DNA of 64,000 bases from Cyanobacteria bacterium CYA (GCA_008363215.1 RHKP01000001.1:372001-436000), one strand, 5' to 3'; shown: positions 26,904 through 37,549, numbered from the stretch's first letter. Translations and numbers: made by a program. The notes: generated by a model not told the origin, from the sequence alone.

Positions 26904-28244
26904 TTACGGGAAGATCCCGCGCACCGCGTAGGCGCTGCCGATGTGATCAAGCGCGGCGGCGTAGGCGGCCGCACGCATTGAGCACTTGTACTTCTCGCGG
27001 AATCCCAGCGTGCGACGCGCCGCCAGCACCATGTGCCGATTCAGTTCGCGGTCCACCTGCTCGGCCGACCAGACCACCGACGACTTGTTCTGGAGCCACT
27101 CGAAGTACGACACCGTGACGCCGCCGGCGTTGGCAAGAATCGCGGGGATGATTTCCACGCCCTTGTTGACCAGCACCCGGTCCCCGCCGGGGGTCGACGG
27201 GGCGTTGGCCGCCTCGACCATCACCTTGCAATCGACCCACTCGGCGCGCTGCGGGGTCACCATCTGCTCCAGGGCGCCGGGAATGAACGCGTCGACCTTG
27301 GTGCGGTAGAACTGCTCTTCGGTGCAGGCGGCCGCCTTGGCATAGCCCTTGACCCCGCCGGTCTTTTCGACGTACTTGGCCAGGTCGAAGCAGTCGATGC
27401 CCTTGTCCTCGCGGATGAAGCCGGTGTGATCGCCGACGGCCTTGACGACGGCGCCCATGTCCTGGAGGATGCGTCCGCCCCAGGAGTTGACGTTCCCGAA
27501 GCCCAGCAGGCTGACGCTCAGGCCCTTGATGGGCAAACCGATGCCGGGGAGCAGTTCGGCCATGACGTCGGCGACGCCCTGACCGGTGGCCTTTTCGCGT
27601 CCGAGCGAGCCGCCGAACTCGACGGGCTTGCCGGTCACGACGCGGATGCCGTCGTTGGCGTCTTTGCCTTCCTTGGACATCATGTACGTGTCCGCGAACC
27701 AGGCCATGATCTGGGCGTTGGTTCCCACATCAGGGGCGGGGATGTCGTAGTCGGGCCCGATTTCGTTGGAAATGGCCGAGCAGTAGCGGCGGGTGACGCG
27801 CTCGAGTTCGCCGATGGAGAGTTTGCGTGGGTCGCACTTCACGCCGCCCTTGCCTCCGCCGTAGGGAATGCGGACGAGGGCGCACTTCATGGTCATGAGC
27901 AGTGCCAGGCTCTTGACGTCGTCGAGATGAACGTCGGGGTGATAGCGGACGCCGCCCTTGTACGGGCCCAGGGCGTTGTTGTGCTGGATGCGATAGCCCT
28001 TGAACAGTTTGTGGTGCCCGTCGTCCATGCGGACGGGGAAGTGAACCATGATCTCGTTCTTGGGCTGCGCGAGGATGATCTGCACCCGGTGCTTGAGCGA
28101 GATCATCTCGGCCGAGTGCAGCATGGTCTCGACAGTCTGCAGATAGAGGTTGTCCGGATCGGTGGGGAACCCCAGTTCGCTGAAGACGGCGGTGTGGTGC
28201 TCAGCCTTTTCGGCACTGGTGGGTTCGGAAACGGTGGTGGTCAT
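26904..28244 (-). CDS. gdhA: glutamate dehydrogenase
   Basis: A 446-residue Glu/Leu/Phe/Val dehydrogenase catalysing reversible oxidative deamination of glutamate to 2-oxoglutarate. The substrate-binding motif is GPYKGGVRYHP; the catalytic Lys lies in RIPYGGGKGGV; DVGTNAQIMAWFADTY follows. The nucleotide-binding loop is LLGFGNVNSWGG, a GxGNxx type, and ANAGGVTVSYFEW is near the C-terminus. Length and motifs fit the hexameric class. I chose the ATG at 28244; the 27 residues before it are unlike the family. It ends at a strong terminator. Confidence 0.92.
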   Translation of the reverse strand: MTTTVSEPTSAEKAEHHTAVFSELGFPTDPDNLYLQTVETMLHSAEMISLKHRVQIILAQPKNEIMVHFPVRMDDGHHKLFKGYRIQHNNALGPYKGGVRYHPDVHLDDVKSLALLMTMKCALVRIPYGGGKGGVKCDPRKLSIGELERVTRRYCSAISNEIGPDYDIPAPDVGTNAQIMAWFADTYMMSKEGKDANDGIRVVTGKPVEFGGSLGREKATGQGVADVMAELLPGIGLPIKGLSVSLLGFGNVNSWGGRILQDMGAVVKAVGDHTGFIREDKGIDCFDLAKYVEKTGGVKGYAKAAACTEEQFYRTKVDAFIPGALEQMVTPQRAEWVDCKVMVEAANAPSTPGGDRVLVNKGVEIIPAILANAGGVTVSYFEWLQNKSSVVWSAEQVDRELNRHMVLAARRTLGFREKYKCSMRAAAYAAALDHIGSAYAVRGIFP

Positions 28245-28492
28245 GACCTTGGTCCCTGCGACAGAAGAAACAGCGGTGGGCGTCGCGGTTGGTGGTGTTC
28301 GCTCGATCCGTGCCCGATCACCCACGGTTCGGGTCCAGACTGCGTGGATCGATGCGTGACAGTGCCTTCAGTTCTTCTTCTCCGTTCGGCCTTGTCCTCC
28401 CGACATCCGATCCTGTATTCTTCCCCACATCACCTCCATTCCTCCATTCTCCTGGCCGGTTTTTCGCCCCCGTCTCAATCCCGGGAGTTGCC

Positions 28493-28840
28493 ATGCTCGC
28501 CTACCTCGTCGCCGACCTGATGTGGGGCTCGAAGATCGCCTCGGCCGCCCAGGCCGCCGGCCGGCCCGCCCGGCGCGTCCGCTCCTGGGATGACACCCGC
28601 TCCCTGCTCGAACAGGGCACCGTGCGGCTCGTCCTGGTCGATCTGACCGACCCGGCCGCGGGTGAAATCGTCGCCCAGACCCCCGTGGTCGCGGGTTCGG
28701 GAGGTCGAGTGATCGCGTTCGGGCCGCATGTGGACACTGAGGCGTTCGAGCGTGCCCGGGCCTGCGGAGCCGAGGTCTTGCCCCGCGGCGCTCTGATCCG
28801 CCGCCTGGACGAGATTATGGGGACGCAGCCCGGCGGATAA
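28493..28840 (+). CDS. small receiver-like protein of unknown function
   Basis: A 115-residue protein with alternating beta-alpha pattern (LAYLVADLMW, VRLVLVDLTD, GRVIAFGPHVD, GAEVLPRGAL) reminiscent of a degenerate response-regulator receiver domain. The usual acidic pocket and phosphorylated Asp are not clearly present, so any role in signalling would be phosphorylation-independent. CGGGAG precedes the ATG. It lies 237 bases upstream of rpsA on the same strand. Confidence 0.6.
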   Translation: MLAYLVADLMWGSKIASAAQAAGRPARRVRSWDDTRSLLEQGTVRLVLVDLTDPAAGEIVAQTPVVAGSGGRVIAFGPHVDTEAFERARACGAEVLPRGALIRRLDEIMGTQPGG

Positions 28841-29077
28841 AGGATGAAAGAATCGGGAGGGCGCGGGACTGTTTCAGCGTCGGCCAGCGCTCTATGGTTC
28901 TCTCCGTTCGTTTGGGAGGCCGACCCGGTCTTGGCGCGCGCCAGGACGGGCCTGAACAGATCCATTGAGCGCCCTTCGGGGCCCGCGCCTGGAATCTCCG
29001 GGTGCGGAGATGCGGACTTGTGCGCACCGCCAGATCGGCCGGGGGGAGCGAACAGGTCGGCAAGGGAACTGACATTC

Positions 29078-30829
29078 ATGGTTGACGAGACACTGATCGC
29101 CTCATTGGGCATCGCTGACGCCGAGGCACAGGCCATGCTTGACGCCGCCTTTGGCGGAGCCAGCATGGAGACCTTCCTGGGTGAGCAGGTCGGAGACCTG
29201 ACCCCCGGCAAGTTGATCAAGGGACGGGTCATCGGGTACAGCGGCGACGACGTGGTGGTCGAAGTCGGGCTCAAGAGCGAGGGGCTGATCCCGCGCGATG
29301 AGTTTGCCAACATGCCCGAACTCAAGCCGGGCGACACCATCGACGTCCTGCTCGAATCGGTCGAGGGCGACGGCGGGCTGATCCAACTCTCCAAGCGCAA
29401 GGCCGACCGGCAGATCGCCTGGCAGCGCATCGTCGACACCACCAAGGAAGGTGACGACGTGGAAGGCACGGTGATGCGCAAGATCAAGGGCGGACTGCTG
29501 GTCGACATCGGCGTGCCGGTGTTCCTGCCGGCCAGCCAGGTCGACATCCGGCGCCCGCACGAGATCGGCGAGTTCATCGGGCGCAAGGTGCGGGCCCGCA
29601 TCCTCAAGATCGACACCGAGCGTCGCAACATCGTCATCTCGCGCCGCAAACTCATCGAAGAGGAGCGCGACGAGGCCAAGCGCCGCCTGCTCTCGACCCT
29701 CGAGGAAGGGCAACTCGTCTCCGGCACGGTCAAGAACATCGCCGACTTCGGCGCCTTCATCGACCTGGGCGGCATCGACGGGCTGCTGCACATCACCGAC
29801 ATGTCGTGGGGACGCATCAATCACCCCAGCGAACTGCTGCGGGTTGACCAGAAGATCGAGGTCAAAGTCCTCAATATCGACCGCGAAAAGGAGAAGATTG
29901 CTCTCGGGCTCAAGCAGAAGGAAGCCAGCCCCTGGGAGCAGATCGAGGCCCGCTACCCCGTCGGCTCACGCGTCACCGGCGAAGTGGTCAACATCATGTC
30001 CTACGGCGCCTTCGTCCGCCTGGAAGACGGTATCGAGGGCCTGGTCCACATCTCCGAGATGTCCTGGACCCGGCGCATCAACCACCCATCCGAAGTCGTC
30101 AACGTCAACGACTCGATCGAGGTCGTCGTCCTCGACATCGACAAGAACAAGCAGGAAATCAGCCTCGGCATGAAGCAGGTTGAAGTCAACCCCTGGGAAC
30201 TGGTCAGCGAGAAGTACCCCCCGGGCACCATCATCGAGGGCCAGGTCCGCAATCTGGCCAACTACGGCTCCTTCGTCGAGATCGAACCCGGCATCGACGG
30301 GCTGCTGCACATCTCCGACATGTCCTGGACCAAGAAGGTCACCCACCCCAGCGAGTTGTACAAGAAGGGCGATCATGTCCGCTGCGTCGTGCTCGAAGTC
30401 GAGCAGGACAAGCAGCGCGTCAGCCTCGGCGTCAAGCAACTCACCGAAGATCCGTGGCTGCACGCCATCCCCGACGCCTACAAGCCCGGCATGGTCGTCC
30501 GCGGAAAGGTCACCAAGATCACCAACTTCGGCGTCTTCGTCGAACTGGAAGATGATCTGGAAGGCCTGCTGCACATCTCCGAACTGGCCGACCACAAGGT
30601 CGAAAACCCGCAGGACGTGGTCAAGAGCGGCGAGGAGATCGACGTCAAGATCCTGCGTGTCGATACCTCCGATCGCAAGATCGGGCTCTCGCTCAAGCGG
30701 GCCCAGTGGGGCGACTCCACCGGCGCCGACGCCGAAGGCGAGCACACCTCACGCAGCGGGATCGACATCCCCAGCCGCGGCGGCATGGACGACCACGACG
30801 CCATGGGTACCGACAAGATCCGCTTCTGA
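29078..30829 (+). CDS. rpsA: 30S ribosomal protein S1
   Basis: A 583-residue protein with six S1 RNA-binding repeats, recognised from LTPGKLIKGRVIGY, VEGTVMRKIKGGLLVDI, LVSGTVKNIADFGAFID, VTGEVVNIMSYGAFV, IEGQVRNLANYGSFV and VRGKVTKITNFGVFV. Repeats 3-6 carry the HIS/HIT-DMSW motif and the KVxHPSE linkers. S1 binds mRNA and helps initiation on leadered transcripts. Six repeats match the classic Gram-negative form. The ATG at 29078 begins the family-like N-terminus. It ends at a strong terminator. Confidence 0.93.
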   Translation: MVDETLIASLGIADAEAQAMLDAAFGGASMETFLGEQVGDLTPGKLIKGRVIGYSGDDVVVEVGLKSEGLIPRDEFANMPELKPGDTIDVLLESVEGDGGLIQLSKRKADRQIAWQRIVDTTKEGDDVEGTVMRKIKGGLLVDIGVPVFLPASQVDIRRPHEIGEFIGRKVRARILKIDTERRNIVISRRKLIEEERDEAKRRLLSTLEEGQLVSGTVKNIADFGAFIDLGGIDGLLHITDMSWGRINHPSELLRVDQKIEVKVLNIDREKEKIALGLKQKEASPWEQIEARYPVGSRVTGEVVNIMSYGAFVRLEDGIEGLVHISEMSWTRRINHPSEVVNVNDSIEVVVLDIDKNKQEISLGMKQVEVNPWELVSEKYPPGTIIEGQVRNLANYGSFVEIEPGIDGLLHISDMSWTKKVTHPSELYKKGDHVRCVVLEVEQDKQRVSLGVKQLTEDPWLHAIPDAYKPGMVVRGKVTKITNFGVFVELEDDLEGLLHISELADHKVENPQDVVKSGEEIDVKILRVDTSDRKIGLSLKRAQWGDSTGADAEGEHTSRSGIDIPSRGGMDDHDAMGTDKIRF

Positions 30830-30856
30830 TCCTGCCTCAATTCGCATGCGCTCACG

Positions 30857-30892
30857 CCGCCTCGGGCCGACCCCGGGGCGGTTTTTCTTTTT
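30857..30892 (+). terminator. Rho-independent terminator of rpsA
   Basis: A 10-bp GC-rich stem (CCGCCTCGGG pairing with CCCGGGGCGG, one G-T pair) followed by a T-rich tract, TTTTTCTTTTTT. Confidence 0.88.
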
Positions 30893-31031
30893 TGGGGCGC
30901 AGATCAACCGGAGGAGGGGGCGAGCCGCGGCGTCACCTGCCGCCGAGCACAAAGGGCACCAATGTGCAATTTGTTCGCCACGTCCTGATCCTCCCGGCTC
31001 CCGGGCCCGGATAATGCTGCACGCGCGCACA

Positions 31032-31059
31032 AGCAGACCCGCGCGAGGGCGGGTCTGCT
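31032..31059. other. perfect 11-bp hairpin
   Basis: AGCAGACCCGC pairs with GCGGGTCTGCT around a six-base loop in the roughly 480-base gap between rpsA and the next gene. No T run follows on either strand, so it may be a weak terminator or processing site. Beyond this and the rpsA terminator I see nothing certain in the gap. Confidence 0.5.
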
Positions 31060-31312
31060 CAACCAGATCGACCGGGCGTATGGGAACGGGGGGCGGGAGA
31101 AGTCCAGGCGGGACTAGCACATCGCGATGAACGAGAGCAGCGCGAGAATCGCCACGCGACGGCCGACCTGGGAAACGGTGAAAAGGTTCTTCATGTCAAC
31201 CTCCGAATCTTCGTTTCCATTGGTGGTTCAACCGGCGTGCCAACGCGCAGGACGTGCGCAGCATACCGCCCGGACGGGGCTCAAATCGAGGGTCTGCAAG
31301 GTTCTCGGACGC

Positions 31313-33196
31313 ATGATCGCCCGTCTGATGTTGACGCTGGGCGACATGCTGCGCGTCCTCACCACACTGGCGGGTGGCGCGGCGCGCCGAGCCGCGTGCC
31401 GGAAGGGCTACTTGTTGGGCCTGATAACAGTACCTTTCGTCGCGCGTGCTCAGGAACTGCCCAGCCCGCAGGACAGCATGGCCGCAGCCCGGCAGGTGGT
31501 GCGGTGGGTGCGGGCGGGAGCGGTCGAAGGCTCAGGCCCGGAGTTGACCGGGGTGTGTGTGACCATCCGCCTCGACGGGCGCGTGATCGGACGTGGCGAA
31601 GTCATGGGCGAAGCGGCCGACGCCTTGGGCGAAGCGACTCGGGTGGCGATCGAACGATCCTTGTCTGACCTGCCCGCCGACTGGGACGTCCGCTCCGAGG
31701 CCGCTCGCGCTCGCCTGTGCGTGGGTCTGGAACTGGCCGGACCGCTCATTCCGCTTGATGGCGCCAGCGACATGGAACTGGCGCTCGGAGTATCGCCGGG
31801 TCTTGATGGCGTGGCGGTCCGCATGGGCACGCGCCTGGCGGCTCGATTCCCGCTCCAGATGCTGCCCGCGCGCGAGAACGTCGCGATGGCGCTGCGCTCG
31901 CTGGTTGCCGAACTGGCCGACGACCCTGCCCGCGGCCTGGCCGAGTTCGCCGAACTGCGCCAGGCGGGGTACACGTTCTATCGTTTTCGAACCGTTCAAA
32001 TGGCTCAACTCGATCCGCGCGGGGCGGCTTTCTTCCTGCATCGCGGCGGACGTGTGATTGAACCCGATGAGATCGACATGGCGCTGCTGCGCGAGATGGC
32101 CGACGGGCTGGCGGTTCACCTCTTGCACCGTCAGTGGCCGGGCATGGAGGGCTACGGGTTCATGGGCACGCTCGATCCCGTGACCGGCAAGGCCGAACGC
32201 CTGTTCTCCAACCCGGTCGGACAGGGACTGGGCATTTCAGCGCTGTGTACGTACATCAGGTCGCGCCACGCCGATCCGGGCATCGCCGACGAAGCCCGCC
32301 GCGCCGTCAATGAACTCGTCCTCGAACTGGCGAAGGTCGAGGAGGGAGAGGCCGAGCCGTGGTCCGACGCCGCGTCCAGCGCCGGGGTGGTGGTGGCGCT
32401 GCTCGACGCGCAACCGTGGCTCGAACCGGACATCGAATCGGTCGACGTTCTGCGTGATCGATGCACGCAGCGCGTGGTCGAGAGTTTCAGCCCGCAGGCC
32501 GCCGACTTTGCCGTTGGAGTCGATGAGAACGCCTGGGGCATGTTGTCGTACGCGATGGTGCGGCTGGCGCAGGCGGGGCAGGGGGGCATTCGGCCCGAGC
32601 AGGCCGACGCTGTGGTGCGGGCGACCTATCGCAACACCCCGCCCACGCGACTGGTGTCGCACTTCCCGTGGCTGGGCTGGGCGGACATGGCGCTGGCGGG
32701 CGACGGGGCGCCGGTGAAGGGCTCGACGCTGTTGCTGGACACGCGCCGGCGGATCGACGAGCACCAACTCGACGCGCTAAACCTGTCACCCGACGACCGC
32801 GATCTGTCCGGGGCGGTGGTCTACACGACCGGCTCGAATCCGCTGCCGGACTGGAACTCCATCCGCCCGCTGCCGTTGCTGGCCGACATGCTGGCCGATC
32901 AACGTCTGACGGGGGGAACCCTCAGCCAGGGGGAGGCGAGCACGGAACTGGGTCATCTGCTCGGGCTGGTGCGCTACACTCGGCAACTATGCGCCGAGTC
33001 GAGCGACGGGCACATGTACGTCCGTCCCGAGCGGGCGACCTGGGGAGTGCGCATGTCGCTGTGGGATCCGCGCATGCCGGTCGAGGCCTCGGCTTTGGCG
33101 CTGGAGGGCGCGTGCCGGACCATGGCGGCGGTGGAGGCTCTGGCCGGGCGGACAGGGGGATCCAACGCCGGTGCGGATGGGGCGCAATCGCCGTGA
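31313..33196 (+). CDS. large secreted protein of unknown function
   Basis: A protein of about 627 residues. A hydrophobic signal (GYLLGLITVPFVARAQ) precedes ELPSPQ. The next region (GVCVTIRLDGRVIGRGEV) recalls AMMECR1-type folds, and the C-terminal half resembles an all-alpha barrel with repeated LxxAxxxL helices; I can name no family securely. The start is uncertain: ATGs at 31127, 31193 and 31313 are in frame, and only the last gives a fairly compact signal peptide. Possibly a cell-wall or envelope enzyme. Confidence 0.6.
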   Translation: MIARLMLTLGDMLRVLTTLAGGAARRAACRKGYLLGLITVPFVARAQELPSPQDSMAAARQVVRWVRAGAVEGSGPELTGVCVTIRLDGRVIGRGEVMGEAADALGEATRVAIERSLSDLPADWDVRSEAARARLCVGLELAGPLIPLDGASDMELALGVSPGLDGVAVRMGTRLAARFPLQMLPARENVAMALRSLVAELADDPARGLAEFAELRQAGYTFYRFRTVQMAQLDPRGAAFFLHRGGRVIEPDEIDMALLREMADGLAVHLLHRQWPGMEGYGFMGTLDPVTGKAERLFSNPVGQGLGISALCTYIRSRHADPGIADEARRAVNELVLELAKVEEGEAEPWSDAASSAGVVVALLDAQPWLEPDIESVDVLRDRCTQRVVESFSPQAADFAVGVDENAWGMLSYAMVRLAQAGQGGIRPEQADAVVRATYRNTPPTRLVSHFPWLGWADMALAGDGAPVKGSTLLLDTRRRIDEHQLDALNLSPDDRDLSGAVVYTTGSNPLPDWNSIRPLPLLADMLADQRLTGGTLSQGEASTELGHLLGLVRYTRQLCAESSDGHMYVRPERATWGVRMSLWDPRMPVEASALALEGACRTMAAVEALAGRTGGSNAGADGAQSP

Positions 33197-33289
33197 AAAC
33201 CGGGCATTTCGCGCCTAGAATTTCCTTCGGGGCGGGCATGTTACGTACGGTACACGGATAGGCGTCCGCCCTGCTCGGAGCCGTCTTGC

Positions 33290-36046
33290 ATGAGCGAACG
33301 AGAGTTGACTGAAGACCAGGCCGCCGGCGGGCCGCCTGGAGACATCCCCGATGGTCCGACGCCTTCGGAAGGCGACGAGGGCGGGCGCATAGTTGACCTG
33401 GACATCGAGCGCGAACTCCAGGATTCGTACCTGACCTACGCCATGAGCACGATCATGGACCGGGCTCTGCCCGACGTCCGCGACGGGCTCAAGCCCAGCC
33501 AGCGACGCATCCTCGTCGCGATGAACGACTTGGGACTGCGCCCGGGCAAGAAGCACTACAAGTGCGCCAAGATCACCGGCGACACATCGGGCAACTACCA
33601 CCCCCACGGCAATCAGGTCGTCTATCCCACCCTGGTCGGGATGGCCCAGAAGTGGAAGATGCGCGTCCCGCTCATCGACCCACAGGGCAACTTCGGCTCG
33701 ATCGACGGCGATCCCCCCGCGGCCGAACGCTACACCGAGGCGCGCATGACCCATGCCGCCATGGACATGCTGGCCGATCTGAAACTCGACACGGTTGACT
33801 TCCAGCCCAACTACGACGACCGGCTGACTGAGCCGACCGTCCTGCCGGGCAGGTTCCCAAACCTGCTCATCAACGGAGGTATCGGCATCGCGGTGGGCAT
33901 GGCCACCAGCCTGCCGCCGCATAACCCCGCCGAGATCCTCGACGCGATCACCCGCGTGGTCGATCGCCCCGACATCTCCCTGCTCGAACTGATGAGCGAC
34001 GAGACCGACGAACAGGGCGCCGTGGTGCGACAGGGAGTCAAAGGCCCTGATTTTCCCACGGGCGGGGCCATTCTCGGCAAGCGCGGCATCCTCGAGGCCT
34101 ACGAGACCGGGCGGGGGCGCGTCACCATGCGCGGCGTCTGCCACATCGAGGAACTTGCCAACGGGCGCGAGCAGATCGTTGTGGATCAGATTCCCTACGG
34201 CATGGTGCAGGACAGCCTGGTCGAGGAAATCGTCAACGCGGTCAAGGAGGAACGCCTCAAGGATATTTCCGACGTGCGCAACGAGTCGGGGCGCAACGCA
34301 CAGACGCGCATCGTCCTCGAACTCAAGCGCGGCGCCGACGCCCGTGTCGTCGAGAACCAGTTGTTCCAGCACACGCAGTTGCAGCAGACCTTCAGCATCA
34401 TCAACGTGGCGCTGGTCAACCGCCAGCCTCGCACGCTGGGACTCAAGCAACTTATCGAGTGCTACATCAGCCACCGCGTCGACGTCATCCGGAGGCGCAC
34501 CGCCCACCTGCTGCGTGAAGCCAAGAAAAAGGCCCACGTGCTGGAGGGCATGATCTACGCGGTCGTTGACATTGACCAGATCATCGCGCTGATCAAATCA
34601 AGCCAGGCGCGCGAAGAGGCGATCGGCAAACTTATGGCCCGCCGCTACCGGATTCCGCCCGATCACCCGGCCTCGGGCATGCTCCCGGCACGCCTGCTCG
34701 AAGTCGTTCGCCGGGCTGAGCCGCTGGGCGGCGTGCGCCTCAGCCGTGTGCAGGCCGAGACCATCGGCTCCATGCGCCTCATCCAACTCGTCGGGCTGGA
34801 AATCGAGCGCCTGGTCGGCGAGTACAGCGAACTGAGCGCGGAGATCGAGAACTACGAGTCCATCCTCGCTGATCCCGCCCGCATCCGCCGGATGATCAAG
34901 GACGACTGCGCGGAGATGAAACAGCGCTACCACGCGCCCCGCCTGACCGCGATTGAAGAGGCGGCGGGCGATATCTCCATCGAGTCACTCATCCAGGTCG
35001 AGGATATGGCGGTGACCATCAGTCACAGCGGGTACGCCAAGCGACTGCCCGTCTCGACCTACCAGGCACAGGGGCGCGGGGGCAAGGGCATCCGTGCCAG
35101 CGACAGCAAGGACGACGACTTTGTCGAGCATCTCTTCGTCGCCAGCACCCACGACGACCTGCTCTGCTTCACCGACACCGGGCGCGTCTTCAAGATCAAG
35201 GTCTATGAACTGCCCGAACTGGCCCGCACCAGCCGCGGCCGCCCCATCGTCAACTTCATCGACCTGCGCGAGGGCGAACGCACCTGCGCCTATCTGGCCA
35301 TCAAGAACTTCGAGGCCGGCAGCCATTATCTCACCTTCGTCTCGCGCGGGGGCATCGTCAAGCGCACGCCGCTGAAGGCCTACGCCAACGTCAACCGCTC
35401 CGGTCTCATCGCCGTCGGTCTCAAGGAAGGTGATGCCCTGCTCAACGTCATGCTCACCACCGGCTCGGACGACGTGATCCTCGTGACCGCCCTGGGCATG
35501 GCCATTCGCTTCAATGAGGACGACGCGCGCGATATGGGTCGATCGGCCGCAGGCGTCAAGGGCATCGAACTGGAACAAGACGATGTGGTCATCGGGGCCG
35601 TGCGCGTTCCGATGTGGTCTGACGACGACGGCGACTCCATGACCTCGCCCGAGGCCATCGAACGCAACCGCTGCCTGCTCACCATCACCGAGGGCGGGTA
35701 CGGCAAACGCACGCCTGTGGACGACTACCGCGTGCAGCCCGAAATCGGCAAGCCCCGCAGCCAGAGCCGCGGGGGCAAGGGGCGCGTCGACATTCGCGTC
35801 ACCGAGAAGAACGGGCGGGCGGTCGCGGCGTTGAGCGTCGAGTCCGGCGATGATGTGGTGGTCATCACCCGCAACGGGCAACTGGTGCGAACCCGGGCCG
35901 ACACCATCCGCGAGACCGGACGCGCCGCCCAGGGTGTGCGGGTGGTCTCGATCCGCGAGGGCGATTCGGTGGTCGCAGCCGCCCGGGTGTTTGAGAACGA
36001 AGAAGACGCCAAAGACGCCCCCGTGGACGAGGACGCGGCGTCCTGA
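33290..36046 (+). CDS. gyrA: DNA gyrase subunit A
   Basis: A 918-residue type II topoisomerase subunit that cleaves and rejoins DNA. The catalytic Tyr is Y148 ([10 protein letters not shown]), and GNFGSIDGD is intact. The C-terminal beta-pinwheel carries the GyrA box as QGRGGKG and a second QSRGGKG, which separates it from ParC. The stretch equal to the E. coli quinolone-resistance region reads [10 protein letters not shown] in place of HPHGDSAVYD. It has a 40-residue acidic N-terminal extension. No gyrB is near. Confidence 0.95.
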   Translation: MSERELTEDQAAGGPPGDIPDGPTPSEGDEGGRIVDLDIERELQDSYLTYAMSTIMDRALPDVRDGLKPSQRRILVAMNDLGLRPGKKHYKCAKITGDTSGNYHPHGNQVVYPTLVGMAQKWKMRVPLIDPQGNFGSIDGDPPAAERYTEARMTHAAMDMLADLKLDTVDFQPNYDDRLTEPTVLPGRFPNLLINGGIGIAVGMATSLPPHNPAEILDAITRVVDRPDISLLELMSDETDEQGAVVRQGVKGPDFPTGGAILGKRGILEAYETGRGRVTMRGVCHIEELANGREQIVVDQIPYGMVQDSLVEEIVNAVKEERLKDISDVRNESGRNAQTRIVLELKRGADARVVENQLFQHTQLQQTFSIINVALVNRQPRTLGLKQLIECYISHRVDVIRRRTAHLLREAKKKAHVLEGMIYAVVDIDQIIALIKSSQAREEAIGKLMARRYRIPPDHPASGMLPARLLEVVRRAEPLGGVRLSRVQAETIGSMRLIQLVGLEIERLVGEYSELSAEIENYESILADPARIRRMIKDDCAEMKQRYHAPRLTAIEEAAGDISIESLIQVEDMAVTISHSGYAKRLPVSTYQAQGRGGKGIRASDSKDDDFVEHLFVASTHDDLLCFTDTGRVFKIKVYELPELARTSRGRPIVNFIDLREGERTCAYLAIKNFEAGSHYLTFVSRGGIVKRTPLKAYANVNRSGLIAVGLKEGDALLNVMLTTGSDDVILVTALGMAIRFNEDDARDMGRSAAGVKGIELEQDDVVIGAVRVPMWSDDDGDSMTSPEAIERNRCLLTITEGGYGKRTPVDDYRVQPEIGKPRSQSRGGKGRVDIRVTEKNGRAVAALSVESGDDVVVITRNGQLVRTRADTIRETGRAAQGVRVVSIREGDSVVAAARVFENEEDAKDAPVDEDAAS

Positions 36047-36065
36047 TCTGATACACTGGTGGGCA

Positions 36066-36410
36066 ATGGCGACCGACTGGTCCGACAAGATCGTGCTGGC
36101 GAATCTGACCGACGAACCCGCCCTCTCGGACGAGTTGTCGAGCATCGCCGAACGTCTGACCTCGCACGAGGGGGCGATCACGCCGCACGTTGTGCTCGAC
36201 TTTTCGGGAGTGACCTACATCAACAGTTCCAACATTGCGCAGTTGCTCAAACTGCGCAAACTGCTCGGCGAGGCCGGACGCCAACTCCGCATCTGCGGAC
36301 TCAACGACGAAGTCTGGTCCGTGCTCCTCGTCACCGGGCTGGACCGTGTGTTCAAGTTCGAGCCCGACACGCTGACCGCCCTGGCGGGGCTTCAAATGAT
36401 CGACGAGTAG
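36066..36410 (+). CDS. STAS-domain anti-sigma antagonist-like protein
   Basis: A 114-residue STAS-domain protein. HVVLDFSGVTYINSSNIAQLLKLRKLL matches the phosphoacceptor helix of SpoIIAA-type proteins, with the Ser-Ser pair at the usual site. It probably works in a partner-switching pathway; no kinase or phosphatase partner is adjacent. The gene starts 19 bases after gyrA. A TACACT lies eight bases before the ATG. Confidence 0.82.
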   Translation: MATDWSDKIVLANLTDEPALSDELSSIAERLTSHEGAITPHVVLDFSGVTYINSSNIAQLLKLRKLLGEAGRQLRICGLNDEVWSVLLVTGLDRVFKFEPDTLTALAGLQMIDE

Positions 36411-36694
36411 TGTGGCCGCTCCCGCCGCCGCGGCCCACCAGCGCCGCCGGGCGGTATGTCCACGCCGCCACCGAGGCGGGCATGGCTATGCGGCGCTCTT
36501 CACAGCGCCGCGGATCGACGATTCCGGCGCCGACCTCACAGTCGACCGGAACCTCGACACGATCCGGACACCGGCGACACGGGCACCTTCTTCGGCCGCG
36601 GCACGAGCGAGTCACGCGACGGGCGTTCGTCTGTGGATGCCCGCTGCCCCCGACCGCACCTACACTTTGTCCCAAAGCCACGCGGAGACAACCC

Positions 36695-37072
36695 ATGCAC
36701 TCGCGTTCGCTCCCAATCGCCTTGCTCGCGCTGATCGTGCTGCTGCCCGCCTGCGGCAAACGCTCCGTCACCGTCCGCAACGCCACGCAGCGCACCATCG
36801 AGGTTCGCCTCGTCAACGATGCTTTCCTCTCCGGCGACCGCACGCTCGGACAGTCTCGCCTTCAGCCCGACCAGTCGGTCACCTTCGGCCCGCTCAAGAA
36901 GGTTCCGCTCCTGGAGCCGATCGACCTCGAGGTCTCGCTCTCCGGCGACTTCGGCAACGTGCCGCTCAAGCACCGTATCGACAAGCGGAACGTCAATCTG
37001 GTCATCGAGCCCGCCGGGCTGGACACCTGGGCCGGCATCGTCATTCGGCGCACAGACCAGCGCTACCAGTGA
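36695..37072 (+). CDS. predicted lipoprotein
   Basis: A 125-residue lipoprotein. The signal peptide (LPIALLALIVLLPAC) ends in a clear lipobox, with the lipidated Cys near residue 18. The mature domain (VTVRNATQRTIEVRLVND, then SVTFGPLKKVPLLEPI) looks like a beta-sandwich. GCGGAG precedes the ATG. No function is recognised. The 284 bases upstream to the STAS gene hold no convincing gene. Confidence 0.72.
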   Translation: MHSRSLPIALLALIVLLPACGKRSVTVRNATQRTIEVRLVNDAFLSGDRTLGQSRLQPDQSVTFGPLKKVPLLEPIDLEVSLSGDFGNVPLKHRIDKRNVNLVIEPAGLDTWAGIVIRRTDQRYQ

Positions 37073-37119
37073 GCAGTGCCCGGCTTCTCTGCGCTTCGCG
37101 AAGGTACCGCTCTTGGGCG

Positions 37120-37153
37120 CCGGAGAAGTGCCCGACTTCGGGCAACTCTTCGG
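37120..37153. repeat. type B palindrome (diverged copy)
   Basis: CCGGAGAAGTGCCCGA pairs imperfectly with TTCGGGCAACTCTTCGG. It resembles the type B palindromes flanking the transposase gene at 49705. Confidence 0.5.
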
Positions 37154-37198
37154 ATCGCTTCTCGCTTCCGGCGCGGGCGCAAAGACCGCCGGTACCCG

Positions 37199-37549
37199 TC
37201 ACCTCTGCTGCACGACGTGCGTCAGTTCATGCCCGATCAGGCTCTGCCCTTTGCCCGCACGCGGATCGATGAACACCACATCACGCCCCGCGCGTGCGTC
37301 ATACTTGGGGTCAAGTTTCGGGTTGAATGCAATGGCACGCGACTTCATCGCCGATGCCTGCTCCTGCAAAGCGCCGCTTGACACCCCCCCGCTTGTTCCG
37401 GCTTCATCGCCCAGACTGACGGGAATCTGTGAGCCGCGCACCAAGATTGCGTCGGCTTTGGGCGAAAACCTGGCCGCCCCGGCCTGACTTGTGGACAGGT
37501 TCGGATACGGGATCGGCACCGCCCCTGCCGGACTGCCTGCCTGCGACAT
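37199..37549 (-). CDS. PAAR-like protein with C-terminal HELTH zincin motif
   Basis: A 116-residue protein. The N-terminal two-thirds match the PAAR-like (DUF4150) pattern: AVPIPYPN at 10-17, SLGDEAGTSGG at 45-55 and VSSG. The last 30 residues match the core of DUF4157-type putative metallopeptidases, GRDVVF followed by LIGHELTHVVQQR, with H107, E108 and H111 in HExxH. The protein stops right after this motif, so a third zinc ligand is absent unless supplied by another protein. AAGGAGG lies just before the ATG, so expression is likely. PAAR-like proteins usually cap contractile injection spikes, and none is seen here. Confidence 0.7.
   Translation of the reverse strand: MSQAGSPAGAVPIPYPNLSTSQAGAARFSPKADAILVRGSQIPVSLGDEAGTSGGVSSGALQEQASAMKSRAIAFNPKLDPKYDARAGRDVVFIDPRAGKGQSLIGHELTHVVQQR

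Noticed and set aside
33290-36046. ParC instead of GyrA
   Set aside because: The GyrA box (QGRGGKG) and the length of the C-terminal domain favour GyrA.
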